Shown here: positions 24,691 through 36,190 of the stretch, piece after piece
Position numbering within the stretch: position 1 is the first letter of the stretch
Layout of the letters: each line of letters starts with the position of its first letter
From: Lingula anatina
Lineage: Eukaryota; Brachiopoda; Lingulata; Lingulida; Lingulidae
Assembly (NCBI RefSeq): GCF_001039355.2
Contig: NW_019775502.1
Coordinates: 435,589 to 499,588, forward strand
DNA: 64,000 nucleotides
Direction of reading: 5' to 3'
Position numbers and translations under genes: made by a program
Notes under the pieces: model-generated
Databases searched by the model: none
What the model was told of the DNA's origin: nothing
Seen by the model: the letters and a program-made list of their open reading frames with translations, nothing else

Positions 24691-24772
24691 TTTTTTTTTT
24701 TTTTTGGAGGGACAAAAGGCGGGGATCATGTTATCCCGCCCGTCCGTGCGTCCGTGCGTCTGTGTGTTAGTA

Positions 24773-26068
24773 ATTTCCGCTATCTCCTCCTAGACTATTG
24801 CAGGTAGGAAAATGAAACTTTGGGAATTGGTAGACCCATCTTTAGGGATGTACATGGGCACATTGGAATTTTAGGGCAACAGGGGGTTGGGCTGTCCCTG
24901 GGGGGTAGTTGATTAAAAATTCTTATAACATTGCAATTTCTGCTATCTCCTCCTAGACCGTTAGAGATAGGAAATTGAAAATGGAAATTGGAAGATCCAT
25001 CACCAGGGATGTGCATGGGCATTTTGGAATTTTAGTGCCACAGGGGGTTGGGCTGTCCCCGGGGGGTAGTTGATTCAAAATTCTTATGACATTGTAATTT
25101 CTGCTAACTCCTCCTAGACCATTTCAAGTAGGAAGTTGAAACTTTGGGAATTGGTAGACCCATAATCAGGGATGTGCATGGGCATTTTGGAATTTTAGTG
25201 CCACAGGGGGTTGGGCTGTCCCTATGGGGTAGTTGATTAAAAATTCTTATAACATTGCAATTTCTGCTATCTCCTCCTAGACCGTTAGAGATAGGAAATT
25301 GAAAATGGAAATTGGAAGATCCATCACCAGGGATGTGCATGGGCATTTTGGAATTTTAGTGCCACAGGGGGTTGGGCTGTCCCTGGGGGGTAGTTGATTC
25401 AAAATTCTTATGACATTGTAATTTCTGCTATCTCCTCCTAGACCATCAGAGTTAGGAAGCTGAAACTTTGGTGAATAGTTTACCCATTATCAGGGATGTG
25501 CATGGGCACTTTGGAATTTTAGTGCCACAGGGGGTTGGGCTGTACCCTGGGAGTGGTTGATTCTAAACTCTTAAGACATTGTAATTACTGCCATCTGCCC
25601 TAGACCATTAGAGTTAGGAAGCTGAAACTTTGGTGAATAGTTTACCCATCATCAGGGATGTGCATGGGCACTTTGGAATTTTAGTGCAACAGGGGATTGG
25701 ACTGTCGCTAGGGGTGACTGATTCTAAATACTTATGACATTGTAATCTCTGCTTTCTACTCCTTGACCGTCAGAGATAGAAATTTGAAACTATGGGAATT
25801 GGAATATCTATCATCAGGGATGTGGATATACACTTTGAAATTTTAGTGCAACAGGATGCTGGGCTGTCCCCGGGGGGTGGTTGGTTTTGAATTCTTTTCA
25901 CATTGTAGTTTCTGCTATTTTCTCCTAGACCATTGCAGGTAGGAAGTTGAAACTTTGGTGATAAGTATACCCATCTTCAGAAATGTGCATGGGCACTTTT
26001 GAATTTTAGTGCAACAGGGGGTTGGGCTGTCCCTGGGGGTTGGTTGATTCTAAATTCTTTTGACATTG
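24773..26068. repeat. Eight-copy satellite, period about 162 bp, with dimeric higher-order structure
   Basis: Units begin near 24773, 24934, 25096, 25259, 25420, 25583, 25744 and 25907, each with a variant of TGCTATCTCCTCCTAGACC near the start and CAGGGGGTTGGGCTGTCC near the end. Copies 2 and 4 are almost identical and differ from 1 and 3; copies 5 and 6 resemble each other. This indicates amplification of dimers of about 325 bp. The array is preceded by a T-run and GGCGGGGATCATGTTATCC, and followed by unrelated sequence. Frames at 24795-25346 are by-products. Confidence 0.93.
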
Positions 26069-27379
26069 TAGATTTTTTTACATTCATATTTTTAAATACC
26101 TTTGGATGAAGCAGTGATGTGTGTGTACGTGCGTGTGTGGTAAGTGGTCCCTAGGAGTGAGCTGCTCTATGGGGAAGTGCTGGGATATGCGATGGCTATC
26201 CATCGACACCATCTAGTGTTGAGATTTCTTTGAAACGGAAATATTTAAATCGATTTTGGAACTTACGTGAAAAAAGTCAACGACTAACCGACGTTGAGGT
26301 CTCACCTTGAGCTCTTTCGCAAAGTGATTACTTCAAAAAATTGTTTCTCATCCTACCAGATGACAGACATATTTTTACTCATTCTTTTGAAAATTAAGCA
26401 AATCCACCTTTAAACATATCACTTCGTATGGCGATAATTAATATTTCTATGGTACTCAGGTTAAGCAAAACAATGCATTTACAAAAATACCTTTTCTGTT
26501 TTTTAACTAATATCTAAAGATTTTATTTTAAAGAAAATATGGAATAAGTGAATATTAGTCTTGCATTTTCAGATTTATTTATACTAACGTGTAAATCAAA
26601 CACGCATACATAAAATTGTGTAGAGGTTTATAAAACACAAAAATAGAGTAAAACATATCCAATACGTATGAGAAAAGATAGCGACATGTTGTATGTCATC
26701 AAAATTTGTAATGAAAATAAAAAATCTAGAGCTAAAACAGTTATAGGCCTAAATAATGATGAATTACAGAACATCATATTCACATCTTTGTTTCATATAA
26801 TTTAGCAATACTATAATGTTTATTAATTATCACGGACACAAAAATATAAATAAGTGTCTTTCGAATATAAAAGGTATAGAAAACAGTGTATATAAGAAAA
26901 TATATATACTATTATAGTAGCATATGTATTTATTAATATTATTGTAACAGTCTATAAATAAAGATATAAAAATCATATCAAATACATGTATGATAAAACA
27001 GTAACGCGTTGTGTGTCATTAAAACTTGTTATAAGATAAATCAAAGATCTCATTAAAAAGTTAAATAAATGTGATTTATAAATGAATTGTGCCTTGCACA
27101 CACTTGCCGCAATAAAGCGGAATTGCAAGGAGGATACCAGCTGCAGGCGATTTCATTTGAAGATTTTTATTTAAAATTTATATGAAGATATACATATACA
27201 TTGTAATCCCGCGGTATGCTAGAGAAACACAATCATTAAATTCAGTCTTTGTTGATGTAGCTCTTTCTTTCTTTTTTTCTTTCTTGGATTCCAGAATATT
27301 GCTGCTGCTTATTCCACAAACTTAGACGCCAGTTGACCCACAACTAATGCCATTATCGCCTGGATATCTATTATTACGT

Positions 27380-28816
27380 CTACCGAAAAGGAATCCCTGG
27401 CGCGCACGTGCAGCCCGCTTCTATGCTGACCCACTTGTTGTCCACCTGTACCTTGTATTTGACGTATTCGCATCTACTGCGTCCATCAAGCGATTGTTCA
27501 GCGAGACAACGTGCCCTCAGTAAAATCTCGGGTTGCCTGTATAAATACAAACGCACGTGTCAACGGTTATTGAAGGCAATGCTTGTATAATTAGGCTATG
27601 ACCAAGGAAGATAATGTTGGATCCTAGACTGGGTCACCATACCTAGATCGATCTAACAGGATCGATCCATCTCCAAGGGGTTTCTTCCTAAATTGCTTTC
27701 AGCTAAAGAGGCTTATATGTCTGTCTTAATTACCCCCTACCAGTAGCAGCCTCAGTAGGCCTGACAGACATCTAAGCCGCTTAAGTTAATTGCCATTTAC
27801 CGAGAATCCCCTTGGACATAGATCGACCCACAGTTAGTATGACAGGGTCCGAGAATGGTCCCCTAGACTTGGGTTTTAAATTGTTTTTAATTAAGTAAAG
27901 AACTACAGATAATAAAACATTGTTTGATTACCATTTCTAGATTTCATTATGTTGTGATTTTCAAATTTTATGTTTGAAATATTTTAGTCAGAGGAGGCGT
28001 TCACAATGAAGATATCGTGCTCGGTAGTTCGAACTAACTCAGTGGAGATTCTCGCTGAATGCAGTTAGATTAACAGATTAATACGTCTTCTCCTGACGTT
28101 GAGTCCAATACGGAGAAGCCGGTAATTATTCGAGTACGTTGAAAACGAGAGGAGGAGTGTTAATCTGTCGATCTGGGCTCCGTATCTCGAAAGGTTCGCT
28201 ATGTTGCGCACGTGCGCAAGCGTCTCGATTCCATGGCCCCGTATATCGAAAGAATCGGGTATGGAATCGAGACACTTGCGCACGTGCGCAACATAACGAA
28301 CCTTTCGAGATACGGAGCCCAGATTGCATTCAGTAAGAGTCCTCGCGGAGTTACAGTGAAATGCTAATTCGAACTACCTACCAGTACCCTATTCCAACTG
28401 AAATGATGAACTCAACATTTGTAACTCTTCCGAAGAAGCCGAAAGCCCAACGTTGAATTCAGAACAGTTACAGTTAGCCTAAGAAGTCTTAACTAAAAAT
28501 TTATTACTGAAAGTAATACAAAAAGAGAATAGCAGACAAAATAACGATAACGAAATACACGATAACGAAGTGGTTTTCGACCAGGAACAGGAACAAGAGA
28601 AGGGGATATCAATCTTCGAACCATCCTAAAGTACAAAAAGATATTTCCTATGTTGACAAAAACACAACGTTATCATAACAGTACCAAAAAAACCTTCGTT
28701 ATCATAACGTGTTAGGTTAACACGTTTTATTGACTAGACTAAATGTATGCATGTATGTATTTATGTTTATATGTATGTATGTATGTTTGTTTGTTTGTTT
28801 GTTTGTTTGTAAAGGT

Positions 28817-28876
<60 letters not shown>

Positions 28877-29652
28877 GGAGAGACAGACAGAGAGAGTGAG
28901 AGATTGTGAATGAGATCGAGCAAAAGTCGGTAAACATACCTGCCATGTTTTTCGTCATAGATCATATACCATGGGCAGTTTGTCTCCGTGTTGTTGGCCA
29001 GATTGTTTCTAGGATTTATTGGCTCATGAAAACCATTCCTTAGTACGTGTGTGTGTCGCCGCACGGGTGAAGCTATGGCTACTGCCACAACTAGCAGTGT
29101 AAAGAAGTACAATCCCTGTAAAAGCAAAATGTGAAAATTGCCTGATTTTAAGATTTAATGGTCAAAGTGTTTGTAAATTTATTCATGATAAATATACAAC
29201 GTTTTTATATCTGTTTATCAAATAAAACTCAAAAACTCTATTTGATCTTATTTCAATCATTAAAGTCGTATTTCCCGCCTATATTTAAAGTTACAAAGAC
29301 CCATTGGACGTCAAGTAACATAACATAAACCTCTTCTTTTAATTGCGGAATACGGGAGTCAGTACGATAACTGAGCTCTAAGCGATGGTAAAATTTGGGT
29401 TAAGGAATTAATTTTTCCAATAATAACGTGAAACCAAGAAAAATTCGCTAAGTGTGAGATTTTCAAGGGATCAGTATCCAAAATTTTAAAATGACGCTGG
29501 TGATGTCAAGTATTCTGTATTTATGCAGGGCTTTACTTGATGGGCTATTGCATGCAGCATTCACGGTAACCTACCTGTAGCTACCTTGATATCTTCCTAT
29601 TTATAAACTTAACAGTTTATAAAAACAAATGGGCACTCACACAAATACTCAT
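27380..29652 (-). CDS. IL-17-family-like cytokine, compact (114 residues)
   Basis: Three exons join in phase: 29641-29652 (ATG at 29652, four codons, donor GTGAGT), 28940-29115 and 27380-27536 (stop TAG at 27382-27380). Joined, MSIC plus GLYFFTLLVVAVAIA forms a complete signal peptide with likely cleavage near residue 19-20. The mature part carries the IL-17 domain pattern: CPWY (51-54), D58, R63-x-P65, an RARC matching the family's EAxC (73), C85, W98 and the closing GCTCAPGI (104-111). Cysteines 105 and 107 are the conserved pair that closes the cystine-knot-like fold, probably with C73 and C85. Family members are usually 150-180 residues; here the segment between the first and last cysteine pairs is much shorter. 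It would be secreted and act through IL-17 receptors. Intron 2 holds a MITE, nested inverted repeats and microsatellites. None of the exons stands out as a long frame, and the strand opposite exon 3 has a longer spurious frame. Confidence 0.82.
27625..27867. mobile_element. Foldback MITE, family R3, copy A
   Basis: The ends are inverted copies (CTAGACTGGGTCACCATACC and GGTCCCCTAG in reverse sense), with ATCGATC motifs inside each end and a central TTAATTACCCCC. Related copies lie at 34502-34607, 34605-34825, 53610-53854 and 63751-63975. It is inserted in intron 2 of the IL-17-like gene. Confidence 0.8.
28021..28382. repeat. Nested inverted repeats in intron 2 of the IL-17-like gene
   Basis: The core palindrome at about 28165-28324 has arms of about 65 bp with few mismatches around a loop near 28245. 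Each arm carries TTGCGCACGTGCGCAA (28204-28219 and 28276-28291). Outside it, GGTAGTTCGAA (28023) and its complement TTCGAACTACC (28372) form an outer pair, and CAGATTAA motifs at 28073 and 28161 form another. The layout suggests one foldback element inserted in another. The frames at 28065-28336 are products of the symmetry. Confidence 0.85.
28741..28935. repeat. Compound microsatellite (ATGT)n-(GTTT)n-(GT)n-(GA)n
   Basis: Four simple-repeat classes abut, starting 5 bases beyond the exon 2 donor of the IL-17-like gene. They inflate the minus-strand frame past the true exon end at 28940. Confidence 0.95.
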
Positions 29653-29799
29653 TTTGACTTCCGTGATAGTGCTTTTGACTTTTTCAGCTTCGAAGATAAT
29701 ACGATAAACCCTCCCAACCTTGCTAAAAGGGAAGGCGTTATAAGGACCAACAATTATCGAAGGACACGAGTCCGATAAGGACAGGATGGGATAGCAGCA

Positions 29800-29808
29800 T
29801 ATTTATAT
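29800..29808 (-). promoter_or_regulatory. Possible TATA box of the IL-17-like gene
   Basis: The minus strand reads ATATAAATA about 150 bases upstream of the ATG. This allows a 5' UTR of around 120 bases with no other ATG problem evident. No clear NF-kB site was recognised. Confidence 0.35.
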
Positions 29809-30020
29809 GATACAGAACAATAGAAAAATGATGACTTCCGTTTAAAAGATGTTGATTCTTTTAAGTCACAGGAAGACATAAAAAAGAACGGGTGCATTGT
29901 TTAAGGCTTAACCGTCGTAATCAAAAACCCATATAAAGCACGGAATCTGGGCCACCCTGTGTCTATTTTTTTTCAAAGCTGGTCCTTGTCACCCACCCCT
30001 TAGTATTATAATGACATAAT

Positions 30021-30150
30021 AGAGAGGTTTAGCAAACGACGAACAACGAAGACGAACTACGAAAAACGAGGTTATGATGAGCGTAAAGCGATGACGTAGT
30101 GCACATTTTCGTCCTTCGTCTTCGTTGTTCGTCGTTTGCTAAACCTCTCT
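30021..30150. mobile_element. Hairpin MITE, family R4
   Basis: A near-perfect inverted repeat: AGAGAGGTTTAGCAAACGAC at the left and its complement at 30131-30150, with about 30 bp of strong pairing. It is flanked by TA on both sides (TA/GAGAGG...CCTCTC/TA), as for elements that target TA. The same terminal motif bounds the nest at 59534-63013. Confidence 0.85.
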
Positions 30151-30462
30151 AATGCATTTTTCACCCTGAGCGGGTACAGGCATTGATAGGTTTTAAAAGG
30201 CGTTCGATCTTTGTCGTCCAAAACAAAAAAAAAACTGTCCTTTAATAAAGCACAGGTGCTGAGCATACTTATGCCCGGATTTCGCCGATTTCAGTGTGCC
30301 AATATCATGGGCACATTTTGGACAAGGAAAGCCGAGATATCTGATAGAAGTTGAGTCAGAATCTGTTAAATTTGATGTTATGCCAAATACCGTGTCTGAC
30401 AAGTCAACAAGCACAATGTCAGGAAATTTCATGAGTAGAAATGAAGTTGATCTGTAGTTAAA
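30072..30462 (-). pseudogene. Unrecognised coding fragment with an apparent frameshift
   Basis: From an acceptor-like TTTAACTACAG at about 30452-30462, the minus strand reads STSFLLMKFPDIVLVDLSD and later GFPCPKCAHDIG and HKYAQHLCFIKGQ. A run of Ts then ends the frame; the neighbouring frame picks up as VLDDKDRTPFKTYQCLY. The two halves together look like one protein with a frameshift at the homopolymer (30228-30236). Its lower end overlaps MITE R4. The CPKC motif is suggestive of a zinc-binding or ROCO/COR-linked region, but I cannot assign a family. Confidence 0.3.
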
Positions 30463-33039
30463 GGTGATTTACCAGCTGAATCAGTAAATGAATGTCCTGT
30501 GAAAGCACAAGTTTAGTTGAGAATGCCATCTAGAGAAACTAAAACACCAGCAAGATTAATAGATTTTGTGAAGTGCTGATGTTTTGTTCACTTTATGCTA
30601 CATAGAGACATTTCGTCAGTAAAGTGAATCTGTTGTTTAGAAAACATTTAGTTAAGCTCTAGTGCGTAAGACACCTACTTAGTAGTTAGAGTTGTTTAAC
30701 AGTCATTATACTTAAGCACCTACAGTTGTTTAACAGTTAGTGTTCAAGTTAACCCTGCATTAAAGTATTTTAAGTAAAAGCTAAACGAAAGGGGTTGTAA
30801 CAGTATGTTGTTAGGTGAAACTATATTTAACATGCTGTATGTACTAGACTATGTATTTGTGTATTGTATGTCAAGCGGCATCGCTATGCGCATGAATACG
30901 AATAATAAAGTAGTGCCCCTCGCGTTGTTTCAGACCTTTCGTCATATTCCGTCAAGCAAATCTAAATAGAAAAAACAACATATTTCAGACTTGTCAACAC
31001 GCCCGATTTCGTTGGGAGTCTCACGATTCATAGTTTAAAAATCCCCCGATCTAGGAGAATTCTCCTTTTTTTCTTTCGGTAGAACACGTGGTTATTTCAT
31101 TCATGAAAATGTGCCAATTGCCTTCTTAGTTTCATTGATGGAGGGTAGTGATAGGTAGATGAACCATTTAAACTGCCGCAAGAGTGCTAATGTCTGAGAT
31201 TTCGTGCTAGTTGCAATTGCCAACATGTTCCCATAGACCTATACATGTAGCCCCCCAATCCATTCTTGATGTTATAGTGAATTCAAAAATGTATTTTAGA
31301 TTACTAAAGGCTACATTAATATAAACATCTAGTGTCAGTTATCACACTGTGACCCTGGTACATGTAAAGGACACGGTCCTGACAACACTTGGCGCTTAAT
31401 GTCTATGCTAGATATTCACTAGACTGATACTCTGTACTTAACTCGCTATTTTGCCTAAGTTGTGAGTCTGGTCCCCTTTTCAATCATTAGAGTCTACGTC
31501 TTTTAAAAAAATGCCAAAAGTCATTTTTTTTTCTTCGTTGCTGTTGTTGTTGTTTTACTATATGGTGTTATAAGTAGTCAGTTTTGATGAGCTCCCATTT
31601 TCGACAAATAGATTTGTCCGTAATATTTCAAGTTTCCTTTTTAAATATTACCTACCTGTATGTTTTTATAGTCCGCGCGAGAAAAATGCTTCACAAAAAA
31701 TAAAATTAAATAAGATTTAAAAAGCTTTACAAAATTTTAAACAAAATTAGTGGCGGACACAAACTACCATATTACACTTAAGATTTAATTATACGCACAT
31801 CTTTTTGACTTCCACTCAGCATTTTTGGTATCCGTCGTTTTTTTTTTCGGTTTTTTTCCTTCGCGTGTCTGCTACTTGGTGGCTGTCTGTATTCTGTATC
31901 CAGAGCTCACTTCAATACCAGGTAACGCCATTGCTAAGTGAGTCACTCGTCGTTACGGATTAAAAGCAAGAAACAAAGGCTGCTCGAAATAGGGTTAATT
32001 TTGACGAGAAAGAGCTCTGTGGTCAAAATTAATGGTTTGGAATTCAAAAATTGTAAATAAATTAAAGTAAACTGATTCCAATTGTATAAAAGTTGAAAAG
32101 TTACTAAGTGCAAGTAGCTTAATTTTGTTTAGTGTCAACTAGTACGAAATTTGCTCTTTATTATTCAAGAATAGAAATTGTCAATAAAATCAAAGGTTTG
32201 TAATGGTTGTTTTCTTCTACATTCAAGAAGTAATTTTCCATGATATTGATAACTACGGTTAGCTCGACTTAACAAAAAAGACTCAACAAACTTGTTTAGG
32301 ATATTTGGTTTTATAACATTCGAAAATATGCTTCAAGAGATTCTATAATAAGACAATGTTGAACAAAAATACAATTTTGCAGTTTGCGTGATCAGTATAA
32401 AGATTTTTAGAGGATAAGTTCCCTTGTATATGTACAAAAAAGAAAGAGATGGTTAATAAACGTTTGAAACTGCAATTCGCCGTCGTCACAACGGCAGTGC
32501 TTTAGGCGCGCGTGCGTTGTGACCGACACAGTTCGTCTTAATCGGACCATAGTGAGAAAAATTAAATTGTAGCCGAAATCCATCATTATGGTTTTTAGTC
32601 GACATTTTTAGACCAATCGTAATATAAGGCCTCATTAAGTTGTCAATTTCGGATAGAATCAACTACAGTGAAGTTGAATTTAGAATAAATGAAGACAACT
32701 TGGTCACGCAAGCCTGCGTCTCCCGTCTTTGTTTGTCCCCCCAAAAACATTTTCCTCCGTGTTTTATAATCACCATATTCCGTCAAGAAAATCTAAAAGG
32801 ATAATAATATTTCAGTTTTGATTCACGGTGTTTACTCAAAAGGCGTTTTGCCTTTGTACACGGTTTAGGCGTGGAAAGTACGCCGCACGACTTAGTTACG
32901 CCACTAACGGGGTGTAAATAAGTCGACGGATCTATTTTTCTCGGCTTCTCTTTCTTAATTTTTCTCTTAATTTACAAAAATAAGATATGAAGAAATGGCG
33001 AAGAGTTTGAATGTGCCCTAAAGTGAAATTCGCTCCAAT

Positions 33040-34275
33040 TTTGTAGTAATGCCATACACAGTCTCAGACTGATGAATGGAGGGTGTGGTCAACATAGGTA
33101 CTGGGCAATAATACCGTCAGTCTCCACGCAAAACGCAATGTACTTTTGTTTCATTCATTAACAATGTTGACACCAAGAAACGCACGTTTGACTTCAGTGA
33201 CGAAACTTAATCTTGAATTCAATTTGTAATAAAGAAGCAGTGCATATAAAGCGCGATCACACAATGGCCAGGACAAATAGAACAAAATGATACAATGAAA
33301 ACGTGTTTAATGAGAAAGAAAGCATGTTGTATTCACACGTTAAACTGCATGCTTTTATAGTACACAATTATCAGGCAAATCAACGATTACACCAACCACA
33401 TCATAATTGATGAGAGTCAAAAACGTCAGTTTTGGGATTTCAGTCCGAAATATAAGTGGAAAATATATGATTAGAGTCAAAAATGTCAGTTTTGTGATTT
33501 CAGTCCGATATAAAAGTGGAAAATATTTGATGAGAGTCAAAAACGTCATTTTTGTGATTTCAGTCCGAAATATAAGTGGAAAATATAATTTCTAAAAAGT
33601 GACGATTTGAAATGAAATCAACAGACGATAGATTCATTTAAGACATTTACAATGGCTACGTGTGTCCGTCACATTTATCTCATATGAAATTTTCTCAAAC
33701 TTTGTAGTAATGTCATACACAGTCTCAGACTGATGAATGAAAGGAGTGATCTACATGGCTACTGGGTAAAGATACCGTCAGCCTCCATGCGTTTATAATG
33801 TTTTTAAGATTTTTATTTATTTAAGGCGTTGATACCAACAAAGTAATTTTTGACTTCAAAGAAGAAACTTAATCCTGAATTCAATTTGGAATAAAGAGGC
33901 AGTGCAGTTCTGTGGAAATAAAAGCGCGAGCGGACAACAGCCGGACCAAATACCAAATCATGCAAATAAAACATTTGCTTTATGTGTAAAATAAACACTT
34001 TCTATTTACAGGTTAAACTGTATGTTTTTATAGTACACCAATATCAGGCATAGGAATAACAAAACAAACCACGTAATAGATCTAAAGTCGACCCCGACAA
34101 CGAGCACACAATGCCAAAACTAAATACCAAATAATACAAATAAAAACAACTGATTAATTTGTAAAGAAACACATTTTATTTAAACCTAAAACTATATGTT
34201 TTGTACTTTTATAGTATACCAATAACAGGCAAAGAAACTATTTCACCAACCACGTCATAAATATTGCCGACCCCA
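33040..34275. repeat. Diverged tandem segment, about 660-bp spacing, with a third partial copy
   Basis: The phrase CACAGTCTCAGACTGATGAATG occurs at about 33057 and 33718, and GTTAAACTG...TTTTATAGTACAC...CAGGCA recurs near 33341, 34013 and, diverged, 34190. The copies differ by many substitutions and indels, so the duplication is old. Confidence 0.75.
33409..33588. repeat. 60-bp minisatellite, three copies
   Basis: Three direct 60-bp units start at about 33409, 33469 and 33529, each containing GAGTCAAAAA and GATTTCAGTCCGA. Because 60 is a multiple of three, both strands stay open and yield a repeating 20-residue peptide. This is a by-product of period, not evidence of a gene. Confidence 0.92.
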
Positions 34276-34501
34276 CTTCAAAAGCGATGCCGCTTATTCC
34301 CGATGGTCTCCCCGCCTCCAACCCATAGCAAAACCGTTGAGAAGGCAAAAATTCAATGATCAATTTTCGAGTTTTATATTTTAAATTTGCCCATAAGCCC
34401 ATATTTGTCGGCTTCCACCTCCATTTACGGCCTGCAAAACGCGATTTTTTTTAGTCAAGTGTCGCAATCTACTTATGAATGAAATATTACTAATATTACT
34501 A

Positions 34502-34825
34502 TTAGACCCCATTCCGAGACATCAGAGCCGCTTAATCTGAATGTAATTTAGCGAGAAACCCCTGGTCGATCCCGCTAGATCTTTCTAGGTGTGGGAATGG
34601 GGTCTTAGACCCCATTCCCAGTGATTAGATCGATCCAACTAGATCGACCTAACTCCCAGGGGGTTCACGCTAAATAGCTGTCAGCCGGTCGGGCATGAAA
34701 GTTAATTACCCTCTTACAGCTTGTGGTAGGCGGGACGGACATTTAAGTCGGATTATCTGACATTAATCTAGTGAGACTCCCCACGGAGATAGATCGATCT
34801 AAAATCTATGGGAATGCGCCCTTAG
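34502..34825. mobile_element. Foldback MITE family R3, a shortened copy joined to a full copy
   Basis: A shortened copy (34502-34607) begins TTAGACCCCATTCC and ends GGGAATGGGGTCTTA. A full copy (34605-34825) begins immediately, sharing the TTA, with GATCGATC motifs inside both ends. This looks like one member inserted at the edge of another. Confidence 0.8.
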
Positions 34826-35152
34826 GCACCAAAATGGAGACACGGGAATCGTCTGGCGAGCGCGGTGCTACCCGGAGAGTGACAAGAGATTGGAAAAGAA
34901 GCACTTATAGGCAGTCTTTGTTTTGACAGTGAAGGGCGTTGGAAACCGCTCAATAAAGGTTAAACCACGGACGCTAAAGCAATGCTGGCATCGCCGTTTG
35001 CTAAGAAAAATCGAAAAAATGGACTTGTGCCTTTTTTTGGAAAATTCTAGTTACGTGTATCCATTCTCGCATTCATGTCAAATGCGTACAAAACAAAAAA
35101 AAAAGCCAAAATTTGGTCTAACCCACATTGACTGCTTTAAATGCTGACAGAC

Positions 35153-35187
<35 letters not shown>

Positions 35188-35764
35188 TGCTATTCTTCAC
35201 CATGTACCTGAGGGCGAAGAAAATTGTGAATAAAATATCTGAAAAATAGGCCTACGGTGAAGTTGTATGCAATTTACCGTAGGTTTAGTTCTCTGGATTC
35301 ATATTTAACATTTTCTTTTTAATCGTTGGTGTCTGAATGGCATTTTGTTTTGAAAAAGTAGCAATGGTTGTCCATCATCGTATATGGTCATTACATTTGA
35401 TTAAATTGCTTGCATTACCAAGTGCTATAAAAGAGCAGGGAATCGATATAATTCCCTGACAAGAGTAATGCAGTCTTCCACAATTGCAGTAGGTGAGCAA
35501 AAAAGGAACCAAATGTTTGGGCAACCGCAGAAAGACCTACTTCTGGTATACCGCACCTTGCATTTTTGCTGGCTCATAAAAAATGTATAACTTATAATAA
35601 TAATGATTATTTGCAACCGAAAGTTGGATGCTACATTTATCATATTTTAAAAAATGGTAATTGTATGAAAGACATATTGGATATTAATATATAATTTATA
35701 TATTATTATATTCTGAAATACATTTCCAAGAACTGCAGATTTTAGTTTATCACTAAGAACGTTG

Positions 35765-36190
35765 GTAAGGCTAGGGTGCCAAACCTAACATGCATCCTTC
35801 AGTGTTGGTCTTATTATTGCCATGTAAATTCTCAGTAACTCATTCACTGGTATGACAGCTCGTTTGAGGAGAGTAATTGAGTGTATCCGATGACTAGCTT
35901 TAGTGTAGATCAGGAATACATGTTAATCCCAAGTTAATTCGTGCCTAATTGTAAGGCCTAAAAAGACTGCAGATTTTATCCTTTCAGTTTCTTTGTCAGG
36001 TATATATATTAGAGAAAGATGATGGCCTGGCTTTGAGAAGATAAAGACAATTTTCTTGGTTTTCTTGGAATTTAACGTCATTTTCTTGTTGGTTGACCAT
36101 TGACTGCTTCATTTGTTGTCATTTGTAAGGTGTCAGGGGATCACCGGAGCTGATGAGGGTTGTATCACCCAGTTGCATGAAGGTCATTTC
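35765..36190 (-). pseudogene. LINE reverse-transcriptase remnant
   Basis: The minus strand reads KKMTLNSKKTK and IVFIFSK (about 36040-36095), then RIHSITLLKRAVIPVNELLR, IYMAIIRPTLKDAC, an in-frame stop, and VWHPSLTN (down to about 35770). These match the order of the post-catalytic and thumb region of non-LTR retrotransposon reverse transcriptases (LNxxKTK ... RPxLEYAxxVWxPxLT). Frameshifts and stops show it is dead. The CR1/jockey/L2 group is likely; finer placement is not possible by eye. Confidence 0.65.

Larger units (their letters stand above)
21259..27379. other. Non-genic region between sulfotransferase and IL-17-like genes
   Basis: This 6-kb stretch holds a Tc1-like element, a second transposase remnant, a possible hydrophobic exon, an eight-copy satellite and then about 1.2 kb of AT-rich sequence (26100-27300) in which I recognise nothing. 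The last part is the 3' side of the IL-17-like gene. Confidence 0.5.

Noticed and set aside
27408-27590. Plus-strand 60-codon frame
   Set aside because: It lies opposite exon 3 of the IL-17-like gene, which has splice signals and a conserved motif pattern.
28065-28336. Three frames on both strands with similar Arg/Cys-rich peptides
   Set aside because: They arise from the palindrome being read in both directions.
33355-33595. Overlapping frames on both strands coding a 20-residue repeat peptide
   Set aside because: The 60-bp period keeps all frames open; no splice sites, start context or protein family supports coding.
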